Assembly: GCA_022376515.1 (NCBI GenBank)
Contig: WTXI01000342.1
Coordinates: forward strand, 1 to 36,982
DNA from: Lactifluus volemus
Taxonomy: Eukaryota > Basidiomycota > Agaricomycetes > Russulales > Russulaceae
Length of the DNA stretch: 36,982 bases
Direction of reading: 5' to 3'
The translations under genes were made by a program, and so were the position numbers. Positions 10,470 through 22,072 of the stretch are shown here, piece after piece (position 1 is the first letter of the stretch; each line of letters opens with the position of its first letter). Under the pieces are notes generated by a model. The model saw only the letters and a list, made by a program, of their open reading frames with translations. It was not told the origin of the DNA and made no database searches.

Positions 10470-11106
10470 CCAGAGGTGAGCAATCGTCCTTATTGGATGC
10501 GCGAATAGCACGAGATCTAATCTGAGGATGGAGGGCCCGACCCCCAAAACCCGAAACCGCTCATCGCCGGATCGCGCGAATATACCGCGGCCTTGGCGTG
10601 AGTGCATTGCGTAGCGTAACCACCCATGGCCTGCTTTGGACGTTCTTCGACCTTGCTTCAGGCTTTATCGACAGTCTCCCCGAGTCTCCTGCCTGATCCC
10701 TCAGTCTGTATTTCTGTAACTAACACCATGTCCTGGCTTCAATGCATCATCGACTACCACTCGCATTTTACCTCTATAGATATTCGCACTATTACATTAT
10801 AGCACACGAGCACAATTGATATGTTTTCTGAGAATCGGTGTGAATCAGGAACGGGTACATAATTTCCATAAAAGATTCCGATGGCTGAGGCGAGCCGCGC
10901 TGCGCCGAGCCGTGACTACTAGCACTGACTAGTCCTTGTCCTCGTACGTACCATTGACTTCCTATCACCATGCTGAATCCACCTTCCACCAACAACCCTC
11001 ATACACTTATTTTATGCTTTGATGGCTTGGAGCACATTGAGTTCTGCTATGTGCATTTGACCTCACAGCCACAGCTAGTGTCTAATGCATTGGACAGCTC
11101 TCTCCT
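10470..11106. other. Intergenic, no gene seen
   Basis: Sequence between the kinase fragment and the left arm of the foldback element. No gene or clear repeat noted. Confidence 0.4.
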
Positions 11107-11256
11107 GGGAATATCTTCTGCCAACCTCTGTCAGAAGACCTCAAGTCCTTTTTATCTGCAAAAGATGAAATGGACTTCATTGACAGTTCTAGGCTACTTG
11201 GACACCTCAAATTCCCAACACAGCATTTTAATTTTCATTTCTGTAGTAACATGGTT

Positions 11257-11264
11257 GTTATGGT
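11257..11264. repeat. hAT target-site duplication, left copy
   Basis: GTTATGGT directly precedes the element end TAGTGATGGAC. It matches exactly the 8 bases after the right end at 16796-16803. Eight-base duplications are the hallmark of the hAT superfamily. Confidence 0.9.
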
Positions 11265-11276
11265 TAGTGATGGACG

Positions 11277-11480
11277 TGGGTAACCCTGGGGTATCTCCAG
11301 CGGTACCCCTACCCCTACCCCTGAAGAACCCATACCCCAGGCACGGGTACGGGTTTCCCGCAGGATTGTCTGGGGGTATCAGAAAAACCCATACCCGGTG
11401 GGTAAGGGTATGGGTTTCCCACAGGGTTGTCTGGGGGTATCAGAAAAACCCATACCCGGTGGGTAAGGGTATGGGTTAGA
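11277..11480. repeat. Left subterminal GGGTA repeats of the hAT
   Basis: Dense GGGTA/TACCC words. A 61-bp unit (TGTCTGGGGGTATCAGAAAA, then CCCATACCCGGTGGGTAAGG) starts near 11366 and repeats near 11427. The right end of the element has similar words (16665-16790). In hAT elements such as Ac, subterminal short repeats bind the transposase; that role here is inference. Confidence 0.75.
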
Positions 11481-11887
11481 CACTCACTAAACAATTGAAC
11501 AAAGTCTCAGATATTTTCAGGTCTCAGGCTCAAACAACTTTATAGGCTCAGATGTTTACTATCTAAGCAGAGTCCATAAATGCCAGTGTAAATGACAAGG
11601 TAATAGTGTCCACTGCCCACAAGTGGCACAAGAATGACAAACTAAATCTGAGCCGGCCGAATGGGCATAGGCGAGGTGGTGCGTGGCCACGGATCGGACG
11701 GGCATAGGTGGAGGGGGCGGGGCGGGGAGGATGGATGGCCGTGAGCAAAGCAGTAACCCGGAGTGAGAGTGGCCGTGTGGGCCGGTTGAACAGGCGTTGG
11801 CGAGGTGGCACATGGCCGCAGATTGGACAATGGACAGGCGTAGGTGAAGGCAAGCAAGGCAGGCAGGATAAATGGCCGTGCGCGGGG

Positions 11888-12333
11888 TAAACGCGGCCGC
11901 GTGGGCAGTCAGATCGGATGGGCACGGGCAGTGTGCAGGTCGAACAGGCGTGGGTGAGTACCGGTGCGAGCAGGTCGGGATGGGCACGGACAGGAACGAG
12001 GAAGGACGAGGGGGAGGTGTTAGCAAGCGGTATGATGAGAAAGTAGATAGAAAACGCACCTTTTGGACGAGGAAAACCGTGATGAGGCAGAGGGCGTCGA
12101 GGGGTCGGGGTAAACGTGGCCGCGTGGGCAGTCAGATCGGATGGGCACGGGCAGTGTGCAGGTCGAACAGGCGTGGGTGAGTACCGGTGCGAGCAGGTCG
12201 GGATGGGCGCGGACAGGAACGAGGAAGGACGAGGGGGAGGTGTTAGCAAGCGGTATGATGAGAAAGTGGATAGAAAACGCACCTTTTGGACGAGGAAAAC
12301 CGTGATGAGGCAGAGGGCGTCGAGGGGTCGGGG
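11888..12333. repeat. Two tandem 223-bp units inside the hAT
   Basis: Units 11888-12110 and 12111-12333 each start TAAACG(C/T)GGCCGCGTGGG and end CGTCGAGGGGTCGGGG. By eye they differ at about three positions, so the duplication is recent. They lie downstream of the transposase stop. Related GGGCATAGGCG-type G-rich sequence extends left to about 11645 in a less regular form. The long minus-strand open frame across them is a by-product of the repeat. Confidence 0.85.
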
Positions 12334-12460
12334 CATAGGCATCGGCAAGTCCGGGGGGATGAAATTGACGGCAGATCTGCGGCGCGAGGAGGGAAAGAAA
12401 TTCAAAGAGTGACGTAGGGAGAGGGGGTATACAGGTATTGCCAGGACGATGTAGACAATA

Positions 12461-15400
12461 TTACTACGCATGAGAGACCAGGAGATGCAGGAGGAAATGA
12501 TGAGATGCGCGGGTTGGGGCAGGCGATGATGAGAACGACGGTATGAGGTGACGGTGCTTAGGAAGAGAGCGACTAAGCTCACCTTAGCATCACAGGGTAT
12601 GACATCCCAACTGGCATCCAACCCCTTCATTTCCTTGTCATCTGGCATGGACGCTGCATCTGACAAGTCCGTAGTTAGAAGAAAACCGGCCTTATTCCAT
12701 GCGTTGAGACAAAGGAGGGCGCGCGTTGACTGAGATGAAATCCGGTTACGGATATGAGAAATAAGTAGGCGTCCTCGGCTGAAAACGCGTTCCACTGCGA
12801 CGGACGAGGCTATAAGGTTTTGTCAGCCAGGACATGATAGACATAGAATAATGGTGTGAGACTCACCTGGAATAGTCAAATAATCCCGGGCCATCCGCCA
12901 TAGACGAGGGTAAGTGCCTTTATTCTCGACCCACCAGCGCAATGGGTCCGTAACGTCCTTGATGCGGCCAGTCGAGAGGTAGCGGTCGAGTTCGTCCATG
13001 AATTCGTCTTCGTCCAGGCTCGAGTCTGAATCTGTCAATTCGGTCGCCAGGGGTTCACTATCAGACGAGTTTGGTGCCTAGTGAGGTAATATAATGAGCG
13101 CACGAACGGGAGAACAAAACGGACTTACGGTCGTCTTGGGAGCACACGCAGGACGAGGGGCTTTGTGGATGACATAGTCGGCATAGGAGGACTTGTACTG
13201 CTCTCTGACAATGTGTTTTGCGATGTCAATCCACTCTTGTTCCCAACCAAGTTTCATGAAGTACTTTAATTTGTACTTGGGATGGAGCACTAAAGTATAT
13301 TAGTATCTACAGTATCAGAAATGTGAATGAAATAGATGACGAACCCATAGCGATGCGATAGACCTCAGATTTATCAGTCAGTGAGTAATACTTGTTTAGT
13401 AGCGCCTTGCCCATCATCAGCGCAGCTCGAAGAGCTGGAGATTTGTCATTGCTTTGCGAGGCCTTGGTGAGCTCGTCGTCCATCTTGTCCATGGCCGGAA
13501 TGACGGATGCGAGGCATGGGGTATCGGTCGAAAACTTCAATGTAACCGTCTTAAGAATCTACCACACAATATATCGTGAGTCGAACAATCAGGATGTCAA
13601 CGATGTTTGTCACGCGTACCTTAAGAACATCCCGAAGTTCCTTGACGAGCTCCCACTCCGACTCCGTAACCATGCAGTAACTGAGTTTCAGGGAGCGACT
13701 GTCTGTCATCTGGTTAATTGGGTCCTGATAGGAGCTCGCAAACTTGAGCATGTCGTAGGTTGAGTTCCAGCGTGTGGAAACATCACGAGGCATGATATTT
13801 TCAGCCAGAGTCTTCTTCGGGTCGTCAGCGTCTGTCGCAAGCTTTTTGATGGTGTTTCTCCACTCTGGCAAAAGAATGGTGGGCGAATTTTTGACCGCGT
13901 TGGAGAAACTTCGGAGCTGGTGCGCCGAAAAGGGTGAGTGAGTGTGTTGAGTTTGTGAGTAGGCTTACCTTATACAAGGCGTGGCGAAGTGGCTCAGTCA
14001 CCTTTGCCATATCTTTTACTTTCTCCCTCGTCGCCTGTTCCACCTCTGCCAAGTTCATACCCTTTTCATCGTTGTCATCTCTCTCATTTTCTTGGCCTAG
14101 TTCTGAAAGCTCTCCCACTGTGCCTGTGTCATCGTCATCTTCATCATCCGAGTCCTTTGTTGATTGGACCTCTTCTTCGGCTCCGGACTCGTTCTCACTG
14201 GCCTCATCATCGCGCCCTTTTGAAACATCAAACTGGCGCAAAACAGCCCTGGCTACCAAATTTACGATGTGGGCAAGGCATCGGGTACGGTTCGCAGCGC
14301 CGGGAAAGTGGTTGAGATCTTTTGCAAGAGTGTTGATCATCTGATCGTTGGCAGAGGCATTGTCACAGGTGATTCCCAGGATCTAATAAGATAAGTTAGC
14401 AAATCTTTCAGTTGCAGAGACATTTTTTAATCCAGAACTTTGTCAGAGATCTCGTAGTCTTCGAGAATCTTCGCGAACGCCGCGGCGAGATTGGCCCCAG
14501 TGTGTGACACTGCCAACTCGACAACATCCAAGAGCAAACATAGAGGCCGGCCCTTGTTTTCTAAATGGACGGTCACAGCCACAAATGACTTGTGGTTCGG
14601 GGATGTCCAGGCGTCCGTGGCGAAATTCAAGCGACCGTCATATTCCTGCCAGTCAGGTAAGTTCAATTTGTGCTGTTTGGATCCAATGGTGAACTAACTC
14701 TTAACAGTTTTATGACACGGCGTTTGACTCTCTGGAAGACCGTATCAACGTCACGCCTAACTGTCCGCGACGACGGGATTCGATAATGCGGACGCCCTGT
14801 TTTCATGAGGCTGTGGAAGGCGGGGTCATCGACAACACTCATGGGCCGCATGCTCTCGGCAACCCAACGGATGCATTCGACACTGCGATGGGGTTAGAGA
14901 GTCCGATACATGAACGTTCACGCGTTGACATACCGCGCTTCTTTGTATGTGTGCTGGCGTATCCTGTAAGTTATTTTCCCCCTCCCTTGCCGCTGAAAAC
15001 TTGCAGTGATTGACCCATCCATCACTTTAGCTTTGGCAAGGCCTTTTCGAATGCTCGTGATGTCCTTCGCTTCATCAGCCTGTTCAACGAGGTTCGTGCC
15101 CCAGCACATCTTCGCGTGCTTTCGAAGATTGCTAGTTGATCTTGCGTCACTCGTGTCAAGAAAACGACGGACGTTGCGCCCTTTGACCCCTTTGCCTTTG
15201 CAATAGGGGGCGCCGCATATGAATTCGTGGCAACGCCGGCCATTCACGACCTGCACGGATGGGCGCGGCTGGAAGAAGGCATAGATGGCTGAGGTCCACT
15301 CCTTCGACAATCGATCTGCGGGAAATTTCGTAAGTCACGGATCACTTTTAATCATTCTGGGATTGACCTAGTTCCGCTTCGGCATATCCAGGGCTCTCAA

Positions 15401-15854
15401 GGATTTCGATGTCGCTATCGGAAGGTATGTCGGTACGCATCTTACTCTTCTGCTGACCGTGTCCAGATCTAGGTATTTTGTCACGAGCTTCCTCTTCATC
15501 AGCAGACTCGGTGTCATCGACTCTAGACGTGGTCCGCATCTGCGCTTTCGTTTTTTTCTTTTTGCGTTTCCGAGTGGATTTCCCCCTGCGTGGCTCGGCG
15601 CAGGCAGGATCCTCGTCATCGCTAGAGGGCTCCAAGTCCGAGATCGGCAGTGGCGTTTTTTTCGGAGGCGGATGAACGGCCTCATTCTCGACACCAGATT
15701 GGACTGTCATGGTGGGTCTCACAGTCTCTTTTAGTCTTTTGACAGTTGCCGCTTTATCTGCAGAAATATTATCTTCATTGGTGGTATATGAGGTAAGCTT
15801 GCGTTTACGGGGCTCGCAGGTGATGAGCGACGGGTCAACTTCGTCGCGGGGCAT
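12461..15854 (-). CDS. hAT transposase with BED zinc finger
   Basis: Exons 15854-15368, 15315-14934, 14882-14699, 14645-14439, 14382-13969, 13916-13620, 13558-13345, 13289-13129, 13077-12867 and 12809-12583 join in frame to 928 aa. A last GT..AG intron appears to join directly to TAA (12463-12461). Introns are 51-61 bases (the last 119), several with CTAAC or CTGAC branch motifs. Order of parts: acidic and basic nuclear-type N-terminus; BED-type finger in exon 2 (RCHEFICGAPYC ... LRKHAKMC, about residues 190-235); first catalytic-type Asp in FATDAWTSPNHKSF; second in ITCDNASAND; CLAHIVNLVAR; an acidic insertion; DVSTRWNSTYDML; VLHPKYK; and the C-terminal dimerisation motif SVAVERVFSRGRLL. All hAT blocks are present with no stop or frameshift seen. 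The exact C-terminus is the least certain part. Confidence 0.85.
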
Positions 15855-16640
15855 GGAGGGGGGGGGAGTTACCAGGTCGAGGGGGGAGGATGAATGAGGG
15901 GATTCTATCGGTGCGTTTTCTATCTAATAAATTTTTTTTTGGTCACTAAACACGGCGAACAGTTGATTGAAGTCCGCGAGTCTGTCCGCCCTTTCCTTTT
16001 CTGTGTTTCTTCGCATATAGGGCTTTCCCTGCCCATGTGTTCAGGTACTTCTGTTTCTTTCATGTTTTTTTGTGCTGACAACCTACCCCCTTTAGGTTGA
16101 ACACAGGACTATATGGACAGCTGCAAGGTATCGCATTGTATGGCAATTTTTACCCCCCGGGGCATTCAGCCCCCGCTTCCGTGAGTCCGTGACATTGACC
16201 TCACAATTTCGTTCCCGCTCACCGCATGTGTCAGGCCAAGAGGGTCAAGATGTGCGCCGCACCGGGAGGATCAAAACCATCGACGCGTTCGAGCCCTGCG
16301 TCTATGCAGCGCCGACTTGGATGTTGAGGAAGTTGTTGAAGGTCAATTGAAGGGATCGAGCCCCTGCATCTATGCAGCGCCGATACGGACGTCTCAGAAA
16401 TATTTAATACTTTAACTTATGTATCAGCTGGGTGGATGTGGAAGGTGAAGTGGATGGAAGCAATATATGTTAACTCATTGTGGAGAGGAGTTGCATGGGC
16501 ATCGGGTTGAGTAGTACAAATCTCCTCAGGTGGAGTCAGGCCAGCGTTCGTTGCAATTTTAAGTGCTGTGTACCAGACCAGTAATACTGCTAGCAATTTG
16601 AGAACAATAACATGCGATCAATTGGCTGGGACCAAGACTT
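15855..16640. other. Internal hAT region upstream of the transposase
   Basis: Should contain the transposase promoter (minus strand). It holds a direct repeat of about 27 bases, GAGCCCTGCGTCTATGCAGC at about 16290-16315 and a near-identical copy at about 16355-16383, each followed by GCCGA. No other gene is seen. Confidence 0.5.
16290..16383. repeat. Short direct repeat pair inside the hAT
   Basis: TCGAGCCCTGCGTCTATGCA and TCGAGCCCCTGCATCTATGC, both leading into GCAGCGCCGA, about 66 bases apart. They lie upstream of the transposase start. Confidence 0.7.
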
Positions 16641-16795
16641 GCGAGCACACATCAGATACCGCGGCTGCGGGTCCGGGTCCCGTGGTCTGGGGTATGGGTT
16701 TGGCGCGGGCCGACAAAATCGATACCCGGGACCCCGGCCCGTGGATACCCTACCCGCAAACCCGGTGGGTATACCCTAACCCGTGTCCAACCCTA

Positions 16796-16803
16796 GTTAT
16801 GGT
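16796..16803. repeat. hAT target-site duplication, right copy
   Basis: GTTATGGT follows the right terminus (GTCCAACCCTA) and is identical to 11257-11264. Confidence 0.9.
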
Positions 16804-16943
16804 GGGGGCTAGAGGTTTTGGGCCTGAACTTCAGCTCTGGAAGATGCACTTGTAACTCTCCTGTGGAATATTAGCCTATCTGGAGTGCATCTTCCAGAGC
16901 TGAAGTTCAGGCCCAGAACCTCCAAGTCTAGCCCCCACCATAA
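16797..16943. repeat. Inner palindrome of the foldback element
   Basis: Arms 16797-16850 (TTATGGTGGGGGCTAGAGG..) and 16886-16943 (..CTAGCCCCCACCATAA) are inverted copies sharing CTGAACTTCAGCTCTGGAAG. The loop is about 35 bases. It would form a strong hairpin. Confidence 0.85.
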
Positions 16944-17160
16944 CAACCACATTACTACAGAATGAAGATCAAGATGTTGTGTTGGGAATTTGAGGTGGTC
17001 CATGGTTGAGTAGCCTAGAACCATCAATGAAGTCCATTTCATATTTTGCAGATAAAAAAGACATGAGGTCTTCTGACAGAGGTTGGCAGATGACATTCCC
17101 ATTGTGTTTCTATTCTTGCTACTTGTAGGCTGTGCTTAAATTAATCTGGTGGTATTTTTA

Positions 17161-17502
17161 CTAGAACAGCAAGCTCCCACTGCCATGACATGTTACTGGA
17201 CTGAGGAACCAAGCTTGCTCAATGATATGGCTGTGATTACTTCTATGTCGAGTGCAGTGCTGTCCATGATGAGATGCGCCCTCATTTGATTGCAGCCTCG
17301 GCAACTGCCCAGTCGACGTCGTAGAGGGGATGCCACTGTCAAGAAGGGCGGATTCGATGATGTCGTGGTCGATGACCTCACCGTTGATCAATGGTGCTAG
17401 CAAATTCGCTGTCGTGCTTTTGCCGGAACATGGCGCCCCCGATATCTGCAAAATGAACGGTTTGTGCGGTGGCAACGAGCCTTGTGCAAACGCATCACCC
17501 AT
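17161..17502 (-). pseudogene. N-terminal fragment of a P-loop kinase-like protein
   Basis: From ATG 17502 the minus strand reads MGDAFAQGSLPPHKPFIL, then ISGAPCSGKSTTANLLAPL, a Walker A motif GxPxSGKST, then NGEVIDHDIIESALLDSGIP. After that the frame stops resembling a kinase; a parallel frame (17381-17193) continues with LIMDSTALD, so there is a frame change near 17340-17310. The fragment ends next to the right arm of the foldback element. The missing C-terminal half resembles the plus-strand fragment at 10071-10469. Probably a disrupted gene. Confidence 0.6.
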
Positions 17503-18519
17503 GGGGTCGACTAGATATAAAGTTTGTTGTGAAGGGACTTGCTAAGCTAGTGGTGCTGATTTTTATTCACCTACAGTTGTTCCTTGTTCAATTTAGTGTG
17601 AAGATCTCTGTCATGTCAGCCTTCCTTTTTGGTGTAATGCGCTAGCATCGGTACTGTACAGTATGTTCACATGCCACCATCGTCGACGCGTTCAGTTTGC
17701 CTGCCAGGCTACTCACCGTTCTGGGGTTTCCAACCTCGTTGGCTTATTCTACGCGTTACAGTTCTGCAGTTGGATATCTAGGCGTGGCCTGTAGGTTGAT
17801 GCAGTAAACAGAGAGAAGCTGTGCTAGGCAAGCATGATTGACCCCAGACTTCCTCGCTAAATTGACGTTGTGCATTGCGCTTCTGAGCCCGTTTGCATAG
17901 TGCGTCTGGTAATAAGCGGCAGAGTGCAGGGCGTGAATTCGATCGAAGTCAAGAACACTGCAGTACCTGTCGCGTTGTCGTCCTTCTCTTCAGCACATCC
18001 TGTTGTTGCTATGTCGGAAAAACTTAGATTACCATATCAGCATTGCGAGGCCTGACGACAGTGTTGTCATCCATGTGTTGCTCTACCCGAAACGTTCTAT
18101 TTGCACCATGGCTTCCTGTATATTTGCTGGTGGTTAGCGCCAGCAGTAGAACCAACCTATCTTAGGCTCATCCACACGCAGGGTACAACATCGACCGGAA
18201 ACCTCATTTTAACATCCTTCACGTCCCTTCACGTCACCGCAGTACTAGGGAGTACCGATCAGATGCAACGATGCATGCACCCGCTGCAATCATAAGACGG
18301 GCTAAAAGGGTGTGTCCTCATCAAGCCTGACCAAGGACATACAAGGCGATAACTTGTCATTTCTCATTTCTCACTTCGATTCACATGCTCAGGTACTACT
18401 TTTCCAAACGGGGAACTTCCATCCCAACATCCTAACAGTAAGCTCTTTCAACCCACAACCCAAAGCTCGTATCACTTCCCAGTTGCCTTTTTCACACCTC
18501 TCGGAACTTGGACAGGCGC
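17503..18519. other. Intergenic, no gene seen
   Basis: About 1 kb upstream of the kinase fragment. Only short frames without motifs. From about 18300 the sequence begins to resemble the upstream flank of the unknown-family genes (ACGGGGAAC, then CAACCC words as before copy 2). Confidence 0.4.
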
Positions 18520-18990
18520 CATCCACGATTTGTCCCTCTTTTGCTGAACAATGCCTCCTCAAACAAGTTGTGCACTCAAGGCCCTTTCCGACATGTCGAC
18601 TGCAGCGCGGGAACTCGAACCATCATTACATCACCGAGGCAAGTACTCTCCAACCCATTGAGTACTCACTCTTCCCCTTCCACGATAGCTACCAAGGCGT
18701 ATCAATGTTTGGCTTTGGCATACGACAGCGCACAGCTCCGGCGTCCGCGCTCATCCTCGCGCCGCATGAGGGCTCAGTCATACCCTTCTCTGTGTCCTGG
18801 CCCGAACGCTGCAGGATTGTTCTCGCTTGCGCCCGTTCCATCCTCCTACTCACCATTCACAGGCAATCCACGAGTGATGCTACTTTTTTTGTCCGTGCAA
18901 TTTGTCTCGTGCTCATCAATCATTTCGGCGGTAAGGCAGGTAACATGGCCTGGTTTCAGCGCTATGGGAGTGCAGACGCTGGTGTTGCGA
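18520..18990 (+). pseudogene. Decayed fourth copy of the 5-7.4 kb family
   Basis: The DNA follows the family in order but in shifting frames: FAEQCLLKQVVH, then CCCTTTCCGACATG (an upstream indel shifts the frame where others read ALSDMEHEF), then a block like ILAPHEGSVIPFS, then RSILLLTIHRQS and FFVRAICLVLINHFGG. The MEHEFL block is replaced by unrelated sequence, and there are at least two frame changes. A continuous 239-codon frame covers it but mixes frames relative to the intact copies. This indicates a pseudogene. Confidence 0.65.
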
Positions 18991-19753
18991 GGTGGATTTG
19001 CGCCGTTGCCAGACATGCAGTCACACTTTGACCCGGTTGACAGATGAAGCTGATTGAAGCTTCGATGAAGGTTGACGCAATGACACAAGGCTGTTCTATC
19101 ACGTGTAGTGAAGTAGAGTCTTACCGCATGGACAAGACCGGAATAATGATGAATGATGAAAACGTCGTCATTGAGGCAGTAGTAATAGGGACTAGGAGGA
19201 TACATTATATATGCGATGCTCTAACAAATTGTCTCGTAATGCTGGCAAGATGCAAACATAATTAGAAGTGTGCTGTGTCCGCGCAAGAACATGGGTATCG
19301 TACGCGGTTGCAGACGAACTACTACCAAATGCGAGTGAGGTGACCCGGGGTTCCCGGCTGGTGTTAATGTCTAATGTATCAGCAAACGGATGCGCGCTCA
19401 AAGGGGATGGGGAAATGTAATAGTGGGGAATGATGGGGCGCGCGAGGCATGTGAGAGACACGAACAATGACAGGACGGGAGATAATAAGATAGGGTCGTA
19501 AGGTCATGCCAGACAGACGGACGAGACAAAAACATGTGAATCATGAGAGCAGCGCAAAGTCCAATGGAAGACCAGTGAGTAGAAAACGAAACATAATAAC
19601 GGCCGTGGTCAGACGGGATGAAGGAAACATATTCTATGTCCGATGGCCGATCCGCATAAACGGAACAAATACGAGAGCGAAGAGAGAAGGGGAGCATGAT
19701 TGAGAATTCGCGACGGACGACGGGGAAAGCCCGATTGATGATGGGAGTGATGT
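18991..19753. other. Intergenic, 3' side of DED1
   Basis: No supportable gene. The right end should hold the 3' untranslated region of the minus-strand helicase gene whose stop is at 19754. Confidence 0.45.
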
Positions 19754-21827
<2,074 letters not shown>

Positions 21828-22072
21828 TTAAAAGGAAAAGATTTTTTTTTGGTGTTCAGTGTTTGTGAAAGTGAAGGGAGATGCGTTCTATAAGCCTCTG
21901 ATGATGGCTGAGAAAGAGAGGTGAAAAGGCCCGTGTCAGAACACAAATCTCTCCCGAAAAAATTCCCGTGAGAGTTTATTAGTCAACTATCACACACTCC
22001 TACATATCCGGCCCGTTATTTCCGTCTAGCTTACCGTCGACGTGTCTCAGGCTAGCAGCAGCAGCGTCAGTC
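21828..22072. promoter_or_regulatory. Divergent promoter region DED1/SEC72
   Basis: The 245 bases between two outward-facing starts must hold both promoters. A T-rich run lies just upstream of DED1. No specific factor site is claimed. Confidence 0.5.

Larger units (their letters stand above)
11265..16795 (-). mobile_element. hAT DNA transposon, 5,531 bp, apparently complete
   Basis: The ends are set by an exact 8-bp direct duplication (GTTATGGT at 11257-11264 and 16796-16803). The termini are imperfect inverted repeats: left TAGTGATGGACGTGGGTA, right (reverse complement) TAGGGTTGGACACGGGTT, 13 of 18 identical by eye. Both subterminal regions are rich in GGGTA/TACCC words. Inside is an intact-looking hAT transposase gene on the minus strand (12461-15854). 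A G-rich zone with tandem repeats lies between the gene's 3' end and the left terminus. The insertion lies in a foldback element. The exact duplication suggests a fairly young insertion; the imperfect left terminus is the main doubt about present mobility. Confidence 0.9.
11107..17100. repeat. Palindromic foldback element split by the hAT insertion
   Basis: The left arm 11107-11264 reappears inverted at about 16936-17100. Shared landmarks include TCTGCCAACCTCTGTCAGAA, ATGAAATGGACTTCATTGA and CACCTCAAATTCCCAACACA. A further inner arm pair lies to the right of the hAT: 16797-16850 and 16886-16943, separated by about 35 bases. If the hAT and one target copy are removed, the arms become continuous: about 205 bases on the left, a short loop (16851-16885), then about 215 bases on the right. 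That is a roughly 450-bp hairpin element. The arms have diverged by scattered substitutions and small indels. No target duplication of the foldback itself was found, and no coding capacity is credible. Confidence 0.8.

Noticed and set aside
10970..11479. Plus-strand 169-codon frame
   Set aside because: It runs through the foldback arm and into the GGGTA repeats of the hAT terminus, so it crosses an insertion boundary and is not a gene.
11277..11480. Interpretation of GGGTA words as telomeric repeat
   Set aside because: They are irregular, occur on both strands, and sit just inside the hAT terminus next to an exact target duplication.
11563..12795. Long minus-strand open frame of 410 codons
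   Set aside because: Only its first part (12795-12583) is the true last large exon of the hAT transposase; the rest translates the G-rich tandem repeats, and a good donor ends the exon at 12583.
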